Notes: a model not told the origin generated them from the letters alone. A DNA stretch of 64,000 bases from Stenotrophomonas maltophilia (GCF_002138415.1 NZ_CP015612.1:2148001-2212000); one strand, 5' to 3'; positions 34,510 through 44,106 are shown, counted from the stretch's first letter. Numbers and translations: made by a program.

Positions 34510-34536
34510 TAAAGATCACGGCCCTGCGGCCGTTAT
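34510..34536 (+). promoter_or_regulatory. sigma-28 promoter of flgM
   Basis: TAAAGATC, 11 bases, then GCCGTTAT match the FliA pattern, and the -10 ends 30 bp before the flgM ATG. The -10 is the same as in the flagellin promoter. Confidence 0.88.
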
Positions 34537-34566
34537 CCCTTGTGAACGGCAACTCCAGGACACCCC

Positions 34567-34872
34567 ATGAGCCAGAAAATCGACGGCAACCTGCAGGTCC
34601 CCCAGGCGCTGCGCAGCGTGACGACCCCGGCCAACAAGCCCGGCGTCAGCACCGATGCGGCGGCGCGCCCGGTCGAAGCGGCCGACAGCCTGCGCCTGAC
34701 CGGCGAGGCCACCAATCTGCAGGCCATCGAGCGTGAGCTGACCACCGCCCCGGCGATCGACGCCCAGCGCGTGGCCGCCGTGCGCGAATCGCTGCAGAAC
34801 GGCACGTACAAGATCAATCCGGACGCGATCGCATCGCGCATGCTCGAGCTGGACCAGCAGCTGCACGGATGA
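34567..34872 (+). CDS. flgM: FlgM, anti-sigma-28 factor
   Basis: FlgM holds sigma-28 inactive until it is exported through the finished hook. The 101-residue product has a disordered N-terminal half and the conserved C-terminal sigma-binding segment RVAAVRESLQNGTYKINPDA followed by IASRML. It overlaps flgN by 4 bp and has its own sigma-28 promoter, giving the usual feedback loop. Confidence 0.95.
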   Translation: MSQKIDGNLQVPQALRSVTTPANKPGVSTDAAARPVEAADSLRLTGEATNLQAIERELTTAPAIDAQRVAAVRESLQNGTYKINPDAIASRMLELDQQLHG

Positions 34873-35207
34873 CCGCGCCGATGAGCGAACAACTGCAGCG
34901 GCTGGCCCAGGCGCTTGACGTTGAACGTCAGGCGCTGGTCGATCATGACGTACACGCGCTGATCCGGGCGACCGGTGCCAAGCTGGAGGCGCTGCGTGCA
35001 CTGGAAGGGACGCCGCCGCTTGGTGAGGGGGATCACCTCCAGGAACTGGCCGAACGCAACCGTGCCAATGGCGTGCTGCTATCGCGCCGGCGCCGCGAGG
35101 TCGATTGGGCGCTACGCCAGCTGGGGCGTACCGAGGCCTCCTCCTCCTATGATGCCAAGGGCCAGTCGCATACGATCACTGCGCGGCGCCCACTCGCCAT
35201 CGCCTGA
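34869..35207 (+). CDS. flgN: FlgN, chaperone for FlgK and FlgL
   Basis: FlgN is a helical cytoplasmic chaperone for the hook-associated proteins. The 112-residue product is helical with LQRLAQALDVERQALVDHDV and LQELAERNRANGVLLSRRRR, the latter like the family's RN.xNG segment. It overlaps flgM and is followed by a small GCGGGC / GCCCGC hairpin at 35236-35251. Similarity is modest; context makes it secure. Confidence 0.9.
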   Translation: MTAPMSEQLQRLAQALDVERQALVDHDVHALIRATGAKLEALRALEGTPPLGEGDHLQELAERNRANGVLLSRRRREVDWALRQLGRTEASSSYDAKGQSHTITARRPLAIA

Positions 35208-35283
35208 CGCGACGGCGGTCGCACATCCCATCCCCGCGGGCTGAAGCCCGCTGCGTGACCGCGTATATTGGGCGCCTGTTCGA

Positions 35284-36519
35284 ATGCCTCGAGTCGCCGT
35301 GTCCGCTGCCAACGCCCTGGTTACCGCCCCCCTTCCGCCGCAGCCGGTGCTGCAGGCGCTGCTTGAGCGCCTGCGCGAAGGCCTGCTGCTGTTCACCGAT
35401 GACGGGCAGGTGGCCCTGGCCAACCCGGCCGCGCAGAACCTGCTGGCCAGCGGCGAGGACGGTGCATTGCCGCCACCGCAGCGTCTGCGCGAACTGTTGC
35501 CGCCCGATGCGTTGGAGCAGGCGCGCCAGCACGGTCACTGGAACGGCAGCCTGCCGCTGGGCGAGGGTGTGGTCATTGCGCATCTCTACCACCACGGCCC
35601 GGTCGGCCAAGGGCACTTCCTGGCACTGTTCCGCCACATCGAAGGGCAGGAAGACTACGAACGCGAACTGCAGCAGCGCCATGCCGAGCTGCGCCAGGCC
35701 TACCTGCGCCTGAACGGTACCCAGGAAAAGCTGCTGCAGTCGGAGAAGATGGCCTCGATCGGTCAGCTCGCCGCCGGCGTAGCGCACGAGATCAACAACC
35801 CGATCGGCTACGTGCACTCCAACCTGGGCAGCCTGCAGGAATATCTGCGCAGCCTGTTCACTGTCATTGAAGCCTACGAACGCGCGTTGCGTGCACCGGA
35901 CCCCAAGGCGTTGATCCCGGAAATCGACGATATCCGTGATCGCCTGGACATCGATTTCATCAGCCGCGACCTGCCACAGCTGATGGCCGAATCACGCGAA
36001 GGCATCGAGCGCGTCACCCGCATCGTGCGCGACCTGAAGGACTTCTCGTATTCCGGCCGCGACGAGTCATGGAAGCTGGTGGACCTGCATTCCGGCCTGG
36101 AATCGACCATCAACATCATCTGGAATGAACTCAAGTACAAAGTGCACCTGGTGCGCGAGTTCGGCCAGTTGCCGCTGGTGGAATGCCTGCCGTCGGAGTT
36201 GAACCAGGTCTACATGAACCTGCTGCTCAACGCGGGTCATGCCATTGCCGAGCGTGGCACGATCACGGTGCGTTCCGGTGTTGATGGCGATCACGTATGG
36301 GTGGAGTTCGAAGACACCGGCGGCGGCATCTCGCCGGAACTGCGCCAGCGCATCTTCGACCCGTTCTTCACCACCAAGCCGGTGGGCAGTGGCACCGGCC
36401 TGGGCCTGTCGATCTCCTACAGCATCATCAACAAGCACCATGGCCGCATCGACCTGGACAGCACCCCGGGCGTGGGCTCGCGCTTCCGCGTGGTGCTGCC
36501 GGTGAAGCAGCCGCGCTGA
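35284..36519 (+). CDS. ravA: PAS histidine kinase, RavA-like
   Basis: This soluble sensor kinase of 411 residues has a PAS-like N-terminal domain ([20 protein letters not shown]), a linker coiled coil, a HisKA dimerisation domain with phospho-accepting H168 in [11 protein letters not shown], and an HATPase domain (N box [24 protein letters not shown]). No membrane segment is seen. In Xanthomonas a kinase in this position, convergent with a GGDEF-EAL-REC protein, is called RavA and is reported to act on RavR. The symbol is transferred by context and should be treated as probable. The start has no clear ribosome site. Confidence 0.75.
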   Translation: MPRVAVSAANALVTAPLPPQPVLQALLERLREGLLLFTDDGQVALANPAAQNLLASGEDGALPPPQRLRELLPPDALEQARQHGHWNGSLPLGEGVVIAHLYHHGPVGQGHFLALFRHIEGQEDYERELQQRHAELRQAYLRLNGTQEKLLQSEKMASIGQLAAGVAHEINNPIGYVHSNLGSLQEYLRSLFTVIEAYERALRAPDPKALIPEIDDIRDRLDIDFISRDLPQLMAESREGIERVTRIVRDLKDFSYSGRDESWKLVDLHSGLESTINIIWNELKYKVHLVREFGQLPLVECLPSELNQVYMNLLLNAGHAIAERGTITVRSGVDGDHVWVEFEDTGGGISPELRQRIFDPFFTTKPVGSGTGLGLSISYSIINKHHGRIDLDSTPGVGSRFRVVLPVKQPR

Positions 36520-36527
36520 CCGCTCTG

Positions 36528-36599
36528 GTAGTGCCGGCCGCTGGCCGGCAACCTCATTGAACCTGACATCCAGAGCCGCCGGCCAGCGGCCGGCTCTAC
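36528..36599. repeat. Inverted pair of SMAG repeats between two convergent genes
   Basis: Two elements with GTAG outermost face each other (GTAGTGCCGGCCGCTGGCCG at the left, mirror at the right ending GGCTCTAC). They lie between the convergent ravA-like and ravR-like genes and could serve as a two-way transcription block. Confidence 0.88.
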
Positions 36600-36611
36600 C
36601 AGAGGGGATCG

Positions 36612-38384
36612 TTACCGCAACGGGCGATCCTCACCGCCATCTCCGCTCTCCACCGGTGCCGGACCGGCGTTGCTGCGGCGCTGTTCCTCGTAGGTGCGGA
36701 ATGCCTGGTGGATGTGTTTGCGCAGCTCGTCGTCGTTCCACGGCTTGGTCAGGAAGCGGTAGATCGCGCCACGGTTGATCGCGTCGGTCACGGTGTTCAG
36801 ATCGGTGTAGCCGGACAGCACCAGGCGGATCGTGTCCGGGTACAGCATCTTCACCCGGCCGAGGAACTCGGTTCCACTCATGTCGCTCATGCGCTGGTCG
36901 GACAGGATCACCTGCACGTCATTGATCGCCAGCAGGTCGAACGCATCACGTACGTTGCCGGCCGCCAGGATCCGGTAGCCGTCGCGGCGGAACAGGCGCA
37001 CCAGCGAGCGCAGCACGTTTTCCTCGTCGTCCAGCAACAGCAGCGTGCGGTCGGGCCGGGTCTCGGCAAACGCTTCCGGGCGCAGGTAGCGGCGGCGCAG
37101 CGTCATGCCGGCAGCATCGGCCGACATCGGTTCGCCGAACAGGTAGCCCTGGAACACATCGCAGTCGTTGCGGCGCAGGAAGCCCAGCTGCGCCTGCGAT
37201 TCCACGCCGTTGGCAATCACGGTCATGCCCAGTTGGTGACCCATGGCGATGATCGCGCGGGCGATGGCCGCCTCGCGGTTGCCGGCCGGTGCGCTCTTGA
37301 TGAAGCTGCGGTCGATCTTCAGCTTGTCCACCGGGTAGCGGACCAGCGCGCTGAGGCTGGAATCACCGGTGCCGAAATTGTCCAGGCTCAGGCTGATGCC
37401 TTCGTTGCGCAGGTTGGCCAGCGTCTCGTGCACGAAATTGACGTTGTTGGTCAGCGCGCTTTCGTTGATCTCCAGCGTCAGCATCTGCGCCGGCACGCCC
37501 GCGGCCCGGATCACACCCATCACTTCGGCAAAGAAATTCGGCCGCAGCAACTGCAGGGTGGAGACGTTCACCGCGATGGTGAAGTCGTCGAAGCCCTGGT
37601 CGCGCCACAGGCGGGCCTGCTTCAACGCTCCTTCCAGCACCCAGGTGCCGATCTGCACGATGATGCCCAGCCGTTCGGCGGTGCGCATGAAGCGCTCCGG
37701 CACCAGCATGCCCAGCGTGGGCGACTGCCAGCGCAGCAGCGCCTCCATGCCGACCACGTGGCCGTCGCGTGCACTCACCAACGGCTGGTAGCGCAGCTTC
37801 AGCTCGCCGTTGGGAATGGCATCTACGATCTGACGCGCGATGATGCTCTCACTGTGCGCGCTCGGTGGCGTGTCCACGGCGTGGATGCGCACCGCGTTGC
37901 CGCCTTCGCGGGCCGCCTGGTACAGCGCGTCCTCGGCATGGTCGAGCAGGCGCGAGGTGCTGCTGGCATGGTCCGGGCACAGGCTCACGCCCAGCTTGCC
38001 GGTCATGAACAACGTGTACGGCAGCACCGACAGTGGCAGCTCCATCTGCTGGCGGATCTCCTCGGCGAAGTCCTCCGGCAGCGGGACGTCGGCCGTGCGC
38101 GGCACTGCGATCAGGAACTCATCGCTGCCGTGGCGCCAGAGTTTGCCGCGCCCGCGCAGGTAGGACTGCAGGCGTTGTGCCACCAGCACCAGGGCCTGGT
38201 CGCCCACCTCGGCGCTCATGTTTTCGTTGACCGAGGCGAAGTGGTCGATGTCCACGTGCATCAACATCAGCGCGGTGCCGCCGGAGGCTGCCTCGGCGAC
38301 CATGGCCTGCAACTCGGGGTTGCCGGCGCCGAGGCGGTCAGGAGCATCATCGATGCTGACCGGGGGCTGGTTGGGATTCCACAT
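36612..38384 (-). CDS. ravR: GGDEF-EAL-receiver protein, RavR-like c-di-GMP phosphodiesterase
   Basis: The 590-residue protein has three domains in order. A GGDEF domain carries the degenerate signature RHGSDEF (residues 84-90), so cyclase activity is unlikely. An EAL domain follows, with EALLRW from residue 214 and KIDRSFI. A C-terminal receiver has the phosphoacceptor in ILSDQRM. The EAL motif that is usually DDFGTG reads DNFGTG here, altering one conserved acidic position. The domain order GGDEF-EAL-REC is that of Xanthomonas RavR. It is 4 bp downstream of the next kinase gene, so the two are co-transcribed. Confidence 0.85.
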   Translation of the reverse strand: MWNPNQPPVSIDDAPDRLGAGNPELQAMVAEAASGGTALMLMHVDIDHFASVNENMSAEVGDQALVLVAQRLQSYLRGRGKLWRHGSDEFLIAVPRTADVPLPEDFAEEIRQQMELPLSVLPYTLFMTGKLGVSLCPDHASSTSRLLDHAEDALYQAAREGGNAVRIHAVDTPPSAHSESIIARQIVDAIPNGELKLRYQPLVSARDGHVVGMEALLRWQSPTLGMLVPERFMRTAERLGIIVQIGTWVLEGALKQARLWRDQGFDDFTIAVNVSTLQLLRPNFFAEVMGVIRAAGVPAQMLTLEINESALTNNVNFVHETLANLRNEGISLSLDNFGTGDSSLSALVRYPVDKLKIDRSFIKSAPAGNREAAIARAIIAMGHQLGMTVIANGVESQAQLGFLRRNDCDVFQGYLFGEPMSADAAGMTLRRRYLRPEAFAETRPDRTLLLLDDEENVLRSLVRLFRRDGYRILAAGNVRDAFDLLAINDVQVILSDQRMSDMSGTEFLGRVKMLYPDTIRLVLSGYTDLNTVTDAINRGAIYRFLTKPWNDDELRKHIHQAFRTYEEQRRSNAGPAPVESGDGGEDRPLR

Positions 38385-38388
38385 AGGC

Positions 38389-40491
38389 TCAGTATTCCGG
38401 TGACTCGACGGCGGCCATGCTGGCCGCCTGGTAGGGGAGATGGACGTCGATCAGGGTGCCTTCGCCATGCGCGGACTCGATCCGAACGTGACCACCCACG
38501 CTCTGCGCACGTTCGCGCATCACGATCAGGCCCAGGCCGCGCGGACCGTCCGGGTCGAAGCCCTCGCCATCATCACGGATCTGCAGGTGCAGGCCGCGCT
38601 GGCCGACATCGCGCAAGTACAGCAGGACCTGGCTGGCGCGGGCGTGGCGCAGGGCATTGGTCAGGCTTTCCTGCGCGATACGGAAGCAGGCCTGCTCGAT
38701 GCTGTTGTCGGGGCGCTGCGGCAGGGGCTCGATCTCGGCCAGCAGTTCCACCGGCGAGGAGCGGAACAGCACCCGTGCCTGCCAGCTCAAGGCTGCTTCC
38801 AGGCCCAGCGCGTCGAGCTGCGGCGGGCGCAGCAGGGTAGAGATGTCGCGCAGTTTGGCTACGGTGGTGTCGGCCAGGCTGACGATCTGTGCCAGATCCT
38901 CGGCGCGGCGCTGCGGATCATGCTCGTCCTGCGCAGCATGGGCGGACAGCTTGATTGCGGTGATCGCCTGGCCGATGTCGTCGTGCAGGTCGCGCGATAT
39001 CGCACGGCGTTCGTCTTCCTGCAGCGAGAACAGGCGGCCGGCCATGGCCTGCAGTTCGCGGTTGCTGGTCTCCAGCGCACTGCGGATGCGTTCGGAATCG
39101 CTCAGGTCGCGCACGATCAGCAGCTTGCAGTCGCGTCCGCCGTAACGCACTTCGCCTACCGCCAGCCCCGCATGGAAGCTACGGCCGTCGGCACGCTGCA
39201 TCGCCACCACGCTGCTGTGGCCAGGCCCCAGGTGGGGCTGGCCAGCGCGCAGCTGGCTGCGCACGCGGGCCAAGTCGCCGACCGCGACCAGGGCCGACAG
39301 CGGCTCACCCAGCAGGGTGTGGCTGCCATAGCCGAACAGGCTGGCGGCCCAGGCGTTGGCGTACAGCACGTGTTCGTCGGAGAGGATCACCACGCCGTCG
39401 GGCAGCACCCGAACCAGTTCGCGGAACTGTTCCTCGCGTTCGCGCAGCAGGCGTCGCGACTGCTCGCGCTCCGTCACGTCCTGCAGGGTGCCCAGCACGC
39501 GGTTGCGGCCGGCTTCGTCGATCCCGCTGGCAGCACGCAGGTGCACCATCAATGCACGGCCGTCCATCGACAGCAATGGCAACAGCACGTCCACCTGCAC
39601 GGGATCGCCGGAGCAGAGCTCGGCCAGCAGCTGTTCGGTCTGGGTGGCGGTGGCCGGGTCTGCAGGCACCAGCAGTTCGTCGAAGCGATGCCAGCGCCGG
39701 GCCTCAGGCGGGCGGCGGCCGAGCAGGCGATACACCTGGTTGGAATAACGGCCGAGCCCGGTGGACGGGTCCAGCTCCCAGGCGCCGATGCGGGCCAGCT
39801 CGTGGGCTTCCTCCACCCGGGCCAGCGCTTGGTCGCGTCGCAGCTGGGCCAGGTCTTCGGCGGTGCGGTCGATGGCAATCAGCAAGCGGGCGTTGTGACC
39901 GTCATAGCTGATGGCGTTGGAGCGCAGCTCCATCTGCCGCAGGGAGCCGTCACGCAGCTGCAGCTGGGTACGCAGGATGCACAGTTCCTCCGGTGCCTCG
40001 CGGATCGCCTCCAGCTTGGTCTGCAGTGCCTGGTCCTGGCCTGGCGGCCACAGCGAATCGATGGTCTGCTCCAGCAGTTCGTCACGGTCCCAGCCGAAGG
40101 CCGTACAGGCCGCCGGATTGGCATCGAGGATCGCCAGTGTGTCCAGGTCGTAGACCAGGATCGGGCCGGGGTTGCCTTCGAACATCTGCCGCAGGCGCAG
40201 CTCGGAGGCCTGCTGGCGTGCATGGGTGTGCAGCACATGCTCGGCCAGCGGGCGCAGCAGTAGATACAGCAGGCCGGCGCTGGCAAGGGCGAAGAACGAG
40301 CCCTTCAGGCCCTGCCACAAGGCCGCCTGCTGCGGGTCGGGCACCAGTGCCTGCACTGCACTGTCGGTGGAGATCATCCAGGCCAGCGCCATCGCCAGGT
40401 AGCTCAGCACCACCCGGCGCCGGTCGCGGCTCAGCGCCTGCGCCATCCGCGGGTCGGGAACTGGGGCGTTGCCGGTCGGTTCTGCGGGCAT
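38389..40491 (-). CDS. ravS: Membrane PAS histidine kinase (HisKA_3), RavS-like
   Basis: The 700-residue sensor has two membrane helices near residues 27-47 and 62-82, three PAS domains (one with GNPGPILVYDLDTLAILDAN), a HisKA_3 domain with the phospho-histidine in ISRDLHDDIGQ, and an HATPase domain (RIAQESLTNALRHA, GLGLIVMRERAQ). It lies directly upstream of the GGDEF-EAL-REC gene and matches RavS of Xanthomonas in place and layout. It could phosphorylate the receiver of its neighbour. Its HisKA_3 type also fits NarL-family partners. Confidence 0.8.
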   Translation of the reverse strand: MPAEPTGNAPVPDPRMAQALSRDRRRVVLSYLAMALAWMISTDSAVQALVPDPQQAALWQGLKGSFFALASAGLLYLLLRPLAEHVLHTHARQQASELRLRQMFEGNPGPILVYDLDTLAILDANPAACTAFGWDRDELLEQTIDSLWPPGQDQALQTKLEAIREAPEELCILRTQLQLRDGSLRQMELRSNAISYDGHNARLLIAIDRTAEDLAQLRRDQALARVEEAHELARIGAWELDPSTGLGRYSNQVYRLLGRRPPEARRWHRFDELLVPADPATATQTEQLLAELCSGDPVQVDVLLPLLSMDGRALMVHLRAASGIDEAGRNRVLGTLQDVTEREQSRRLLREREEQFRELVRVLPDGVVILSDEHVLYANAWAASLFGYGSHTLLGEPLSALVAVGDLARVRSQLRAGQPHLGPGHSSVVAMQRADGRSFHAGLAVGEVRYGGRDCKLLIVRDLSDSERIRSALETSNRELQAMAGRLFSLQEDERRAISRDLHDDIGQAITAIKLSAHAAQDEHDPQRRAEDLAQIVSLADTTVAKLRDISTLLRPPQLDALGLEAALSWQARVLFRSSPVELLAEIEPLPQRPDNSIEQACFRIAQESLTNALRHARASQVLLYLRDVGQRGLHLQIRDDGEGFDPDGPRGLGLIVMRERAQSVGGHVRIESAHGEGTLIDVHLPYQAASMAAVESPEY

Positions 40492-40622
40492 GGACAGGGC
40501 GGAAGAAAGGGGCGCCGGACATCTTACCGCGCAGGTGCGCCCAGACCACTCAATTATCCGCCGCAGGCGCCGTTAACCACTGCGTGCCCCGCTGACGGGC
40601 GTGTCATCCGGAGCAAGATCGC

Positions 40623-43382
40623 GTGGACCAAGGGATCATCGCCAGCCTGCTGCAGCACCCGCTTGCGTCGGCGCTGGTCATCGTCGACCGCACGGGCCGC
40701 CCGCTGGCGGCCAATCCGGCTGCGCGCGAGCATGGCCTGCCGGCGACCGTGGCTGCGTATGCGCCGATGCTGGAAGATCTGCGCCTGATGGCCGCCGATG
40801 GCGGCATCGTGGCCTGCACGCTGCCGGGTGGCCCGCACGGCCACTACGACGGCCACCTGCGCGCGGTGCATGATGGCGCGGGCAACCTGCTGGCCTTCAC
40901 GCTGAGCATTCCCGAGCCGGTGCCGCTCAGCGGCGGTGGGCGCTGGGAGCTGGCGCTGGACAGTGCCGGGCACAGCCTCTGGGACTGGGACATTCCCAGC
41001 GACCGTGTGGTGCGCACCCCGGCACTGGGCGATGAAACCGCTACCGAGATTCTGGCCCGCGTGCACAACGAGGACATCGCACAGGTGCGGGCTGCACTGG
41101 ATGAGCATCTGCGTGGCTTGAGCGAGCAGTACAGCGCACAGTTCCGTTTCCGCCAGGCCGATGGCCAGTGGCGTTGGGTACTGGACCGCGGGCGCGTGGT
41201 CGCGCGCACCGCCGATGGCCAGCCGCTGCGCATGGTTGGCACGCATACCGAGATCGAGCAGCAGAAGCAGCTCGAATCGCTGCTGCAGGAACAGCAACTG
41301 CATCTGAGCGAGGCGCAGCGCATCGCCAGCATGGGCAGCTGGTCGTTCGACCCCGGCACTGGCCATTTCTGGTGGTCGCCGGAGCTGCGTTCGCTGCTGG
41401 CGCTGGAGCAGGGGGCCGTACCCGGCCAACGACGCTGGCTGAAGCAGCTGCACCCGCGTTCGCGTGGCGCGTTGCGTGCGGCCTGGCGACGCCTGTGGCG
41501 CGATGGTCGCGCCGCCAACCTCGAGCTGGAGCTGACCCGCGGCAATGAGCCGTCACAGCATCTGCGGCTGTGGATCCAGCCGCTGCTGGACATGGACGGC
41601 CAGCCCAAGCGCCTGCTCGGCCAGGTGCAGAACATCACCGAGCAGCATCAGACCGACGCGTTGATCCGCTGGCGCACTGAGCTGCTCAATCGCGTGTCCG
41701 CGCTGGGCCGCATCGGTGGCTGCGAAATCGAGGTGCAGACCCGGCACATGCAGTGGACCGAGGAGTGCTACCGCATCCATGGGCTGCGCAAGGAGCCGAT
41801 CACCCTCGATCAGGCGATGGCGCTGTATACCGAGGATTCGCGCAATGCCTTCGAGGCGGCGCTGGGCCGGATCGCTGCGGGTGGACTGCCCGAGCAGTTG
41901 GACCTGTGCTTCTATCGCCAGTCCGGCCTGCGCGTATGGGTACAGGTGCTGATCGAGCTGGATCGCCGTGACGGCCTTCCGCCGCGCTTCGTGGTGCTGT
42001 TCCGTGACATCACCCGAGAGCGCGAGGCCAACGAGCGCATCGAGCTGCTGGCGCACTACGATCTGCTGACCGGCTTGCCCAATCGCGTGCTGCTCGGCGA
42101 GCAGACGGCAGAAGCCATCGAGGAAGCGCGCGACCGCGGAACCTCGCTGGCGATGCTGTTCATTGATCTGGACGGCTTCAAGACCATCAACGACAGCTTC
42201 GGTCATGCCACCGGTGATGCGCTGCTGAAGGCCGCGGCCACCCGCCTGCACCAGAACCTTCGCAACAACGACCTGTTCGGCCGCTTCAGTGGCGACGAGT
42301 TCATCGTGGTGTTGCGCGACCTGGCCGAGCCGGAAGACGCCGGCCACGTGGCGCGCAAGCTGATCGCTTCGCTGGCCGAGCCGCTGCGCCGTGGCGAGAC
42401 CACGTTGAAGGTCGGCGCCAGCGTTGGCATCGCGATGCTGGGCGATGCCCAGACCGACTTCGATTCACTGCTGCGTGCCGCTGATGCCGCGATGTATGCG
42501 GCCAAGGAAGCCGGCCGCAATACCTACCAGTACTACAGCCAGGATGCGCTGGCGCGAATCCAGCGCAAGCTCGAACTGGAGCACGCCCTGCATGGGGCGA
42601 TCGAGCGCGACGAGTTCAGCTTGGCTTACCAGCCGCTGCTGCACGCCCACCACGGCGAGCCACCGGCGATCGAGGCACTGTTGCGCTGGCACCGGCCCGG
42701 TTTCGGCTACTGCAGCCCGGCCGAGTTCATTCCGATTGCGGAGAAGTGCGGCGAGATCGTGCGCATCGGCGACTGGGTGCTGAATGAAGCCTGCCGCCAG
42801 GCAATCGCCTGGGACAGGGCTGGCCTGTGTTTCGACCGCATCGCGGTCAATGTGTCGGCGGTGCAGTTGCGCGACCGCGGTTTCGCTGAACGTGTGATCG
42901 AGATCTGCCATGCCCATGGCTGGCCGCCGCAGCGGCTGGAACTGGAGCTGACCGAATCGGCGTTGATCCGTGACACCGACATCCTGCGCCACTGCTTCGA
43001 CGTGCTGGAACGGCATGGCGTGCCATTGGCGGTGGATGACTTTGGTACCGGCTTCTCCAATCTGAACTACCTCAACCGTTTCCCGGTGGGGCGCCTGAAG
43101 ATCGATCGCAGTTTCGTGCAGGGCATGCTGCATGACTCGGGCACGGCCGAAGTGACCCAGGCCATCGTGCACCTGGGTCACGCACTGGGCATGAAGGTGG
43201 TGGCCGAAGGTGTGGAAACGCACCAGGAAGAAGACATGCTGCGCCGCCAGGGCTGCGACGAGATCCAGGGCTACCTGTACTCGCGCCCGCTCAGCCCGCG
43301 TGACCTGGCGCAATGGCTGCGGCAGCAGCATCCGGCGCCGATGCGTACCGACGCCAGCGGCGAAGTGGTGCTGGTGCGCTGA
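40623..43382 (+). CDS. PAS-GGDEF-EAL c-di-GMP turnover protein (GTG start)
   Basis: The 919-residue protein has about four PAS-like segments in its first 460 residues. A GGDEF domain follows (LTGLPN near residue 480; signature GRFSGDEF, in which Ser replaces the first Gly), then an EAL domain with EALLRW near residue 683, DDFGTGFSNL, and KIDRSFV. The EAL key residues look complete, and the SGDEF form can be active in some proteins, so either or both activities are possible. No membrane helix is visible. The GTG start at 40623 has GGAG nine bases upstream. It is divergent from the ravS-like gene. Confidence 0.88.
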   Translation: MDQGIIASLLQHPLASALVIVDRTGRPLAANPAAREHGLPATVAAYAPMLEDLRLMAADGGIVACTLPGGPHGHYDGHLRAVHDGAGNLLAFTLSIPEPVPLSGGGRWELALDSAGHSLWDWDIPSDRVVRTPALGDETATEILARVHNEDIAQVRAALDEHLRGLSEQYSAQFRFRQADGQWRWVLDRGRVVARTADGQPLRMVGTHTEIEQQKQLESLLQEQQLHLSEAQRIASMGSWSFDPGTGHFWWSPELRSLLALEQGAVPGQRRWLKQLHPRSRGALRAAWRRLWRDGRAANLELELTRGNEPSQHLRLWIQPLLDMDGQPKRLLGQVQNITEQHQTDALIRWRTELLNRVSALGRIGGCEIEVQTRHMQWTEECYRIHGLRKEPITLDQAMALYTEDSRNAFEAALGRIAAGGLPEQLDLCFYRQSGLRVWVQVLIELDRRDGLPPRFVVLFRDITREREANERIELLAHYDLLTGLPNRVLLGEQTAEAIEEARDRGTSLAMLFIDLDGFKTINDSFGHATGDALLKAAATRLHQNLRNNDLFGRFSGDEFIVVLRDLAEPEDAGHVARKLIASLAEPLRRGETTLKVGASVGIAMLGDAQTDFDSLLRAADAAMYAAKEAGRNTYQYYSQDALARIQRKLELEHALHGAIERDEFSLAYQPLLHAHHGEPPAIEALLRWHRPGFGYCSPAEFIPIAEKCGEIVRIGDWVLNEACRQAIAWDRAGLCFDRIAVNVSAVQLRDRGFAERVIEICHAHGWPPQRLELELTESALIRDTDILRHCFDVLERHGVPLAVDDFGTGFSNLNYLNRFPVGRLKIDRSFVQGMLHDSGTAEVTQAIVHLGHALGMKVVAEGVETHQEEDMLRRQGCDEIQGYLYSRPLSPRDLAQWLRQQHPAPMRTDASGEVVLVR

Positions 43383-43421
43383 TCAGCTGCGCTGGTTGGA
43401 ACTGACCTTGGCTGCTGTGTC

Positions 43422-43527
43422 TATCCTCGCATGGCGTGGGTCTACCGCAATCCGCTTTGGTGAGTGCCGACCGTTGGTCGGCACTGATGCCTGGACGCGC
43501 GATCATCCACGCACGGCGTGGATCTAC
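43422..43527. repeat. Three SMAG repeats downstream of the PAS-GGDEF-EAL gene
   Basis: Elements lie at 43422-43445 (imperfect, ending GTGGGTCTAC), 43459-43483 (GGTGAGTGCCGACCGTTGGT type) and 43504-43527 (ending GTGGATCTAC). The last overlaps the end of the frame proposed for the next gene's lost tail. Confidence 0.82.
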
Positions 43528-43543
43528 CTTGGAAACTCCGACT

Positions 43544-44029
43544 TCAACTGCATGCGCAAGGCCTCGACGATGGCCGCATAGCGGCGCTTCTGGCCAGATA
43601 GCTGGCCAGGAACAGCGGCAGCGCGAGCAGCATGGGCGCCACCATCGGGCGCATCGCCACCAGCGGCAACAGCAGCAGCGACACGATCGCCACGAACCAG
43701 CTGCACAGGCCGATCACCCGCACCTCGTGCCGTCGCGCGTTGAGTACGATGCGTCCACGCATTACCGGGAAGTAGCGCAGCCCGAAGCTCGGCGCAAAGC
43801 TCTCGCGGAACGCCATGCTGCCGTCGGGTAGCGCGTGGAAGGCCAGTTGCAGCCATTTGTCCTGCGACAGGTCGCGTTCCAGGCTGCCCAGCGAGAGCCG
43901 GGCCTGCATGGCCGGTGACGCCGCGATGCGTTCGTTGAACAGGGTGATGCCCCAGCTGAAATAGCCGGCCACCCAGGTCATCAACAGGACAGTCTCGATC
44001 AACAGCACTACGATCAGGGCGATGGCCAT
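43544..44029 (-). CDS. Hypothetical membrane protein, probably frameshifted near its C-terminus
   Basis: The 161-residue product has a membrane helix at residues 4-24 (ALIVVLLIETVLLMTWVAGY), a soluble middle (MRGRIVLNARRHEVRVIGLC) and two closely spaced helices at about 105-145. I do not recognise the family. The annotated end reads RSAAMRPSSRPCACS, which is unlike a protein tail. In another frame the DNA continues as KRRYAAIVEALRMQLKSEFP and stops at 43524. A single missing base near 43598 would join the two. It is bounded by SMAG repeats on both sides. Confidence 0.65.
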   Translation of the reverse strand: MAIALIVVLLIETVLLMTWVAGYFSWGITLFNERIAASPAMQARLSLGSLERDLSQDKWLQLAFHALPDGSMAFRESFAPSFGLRYFPVMRGRIVLNARRHEVRVIGLCSWFVAIVSLLLLPLVAMRPMVAPMLLALPLFLASYLARSAAMRPSSRPCACS

Positions 44030-44083
44030 CGGTCTTCCATGAACGGGTCCGGGGCATCATGCCACAGCGATTACGCCACGCCA

Positions 44084-44106
44084 GTAGATCCACGCCATGC
44101 GTGGAT
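44084..44106 (+). repeat. SMAG repeat (GTAGATCCACGC type)
   Basis: GTAG followed by the stem ATCCACGC / GCGTGGAT with a short loop; it separates the membrane-protein gene from the next orphan gene. Confidence 0.88.

Noticed and set aside
36708..38840. A 710-codon open frame on the plus strand opposite the ravR- and ravS-like genes
   Set aside because: It is antisense to two clear multidomain genes, has no start context, and its translation is low-complexity shadow sequence.
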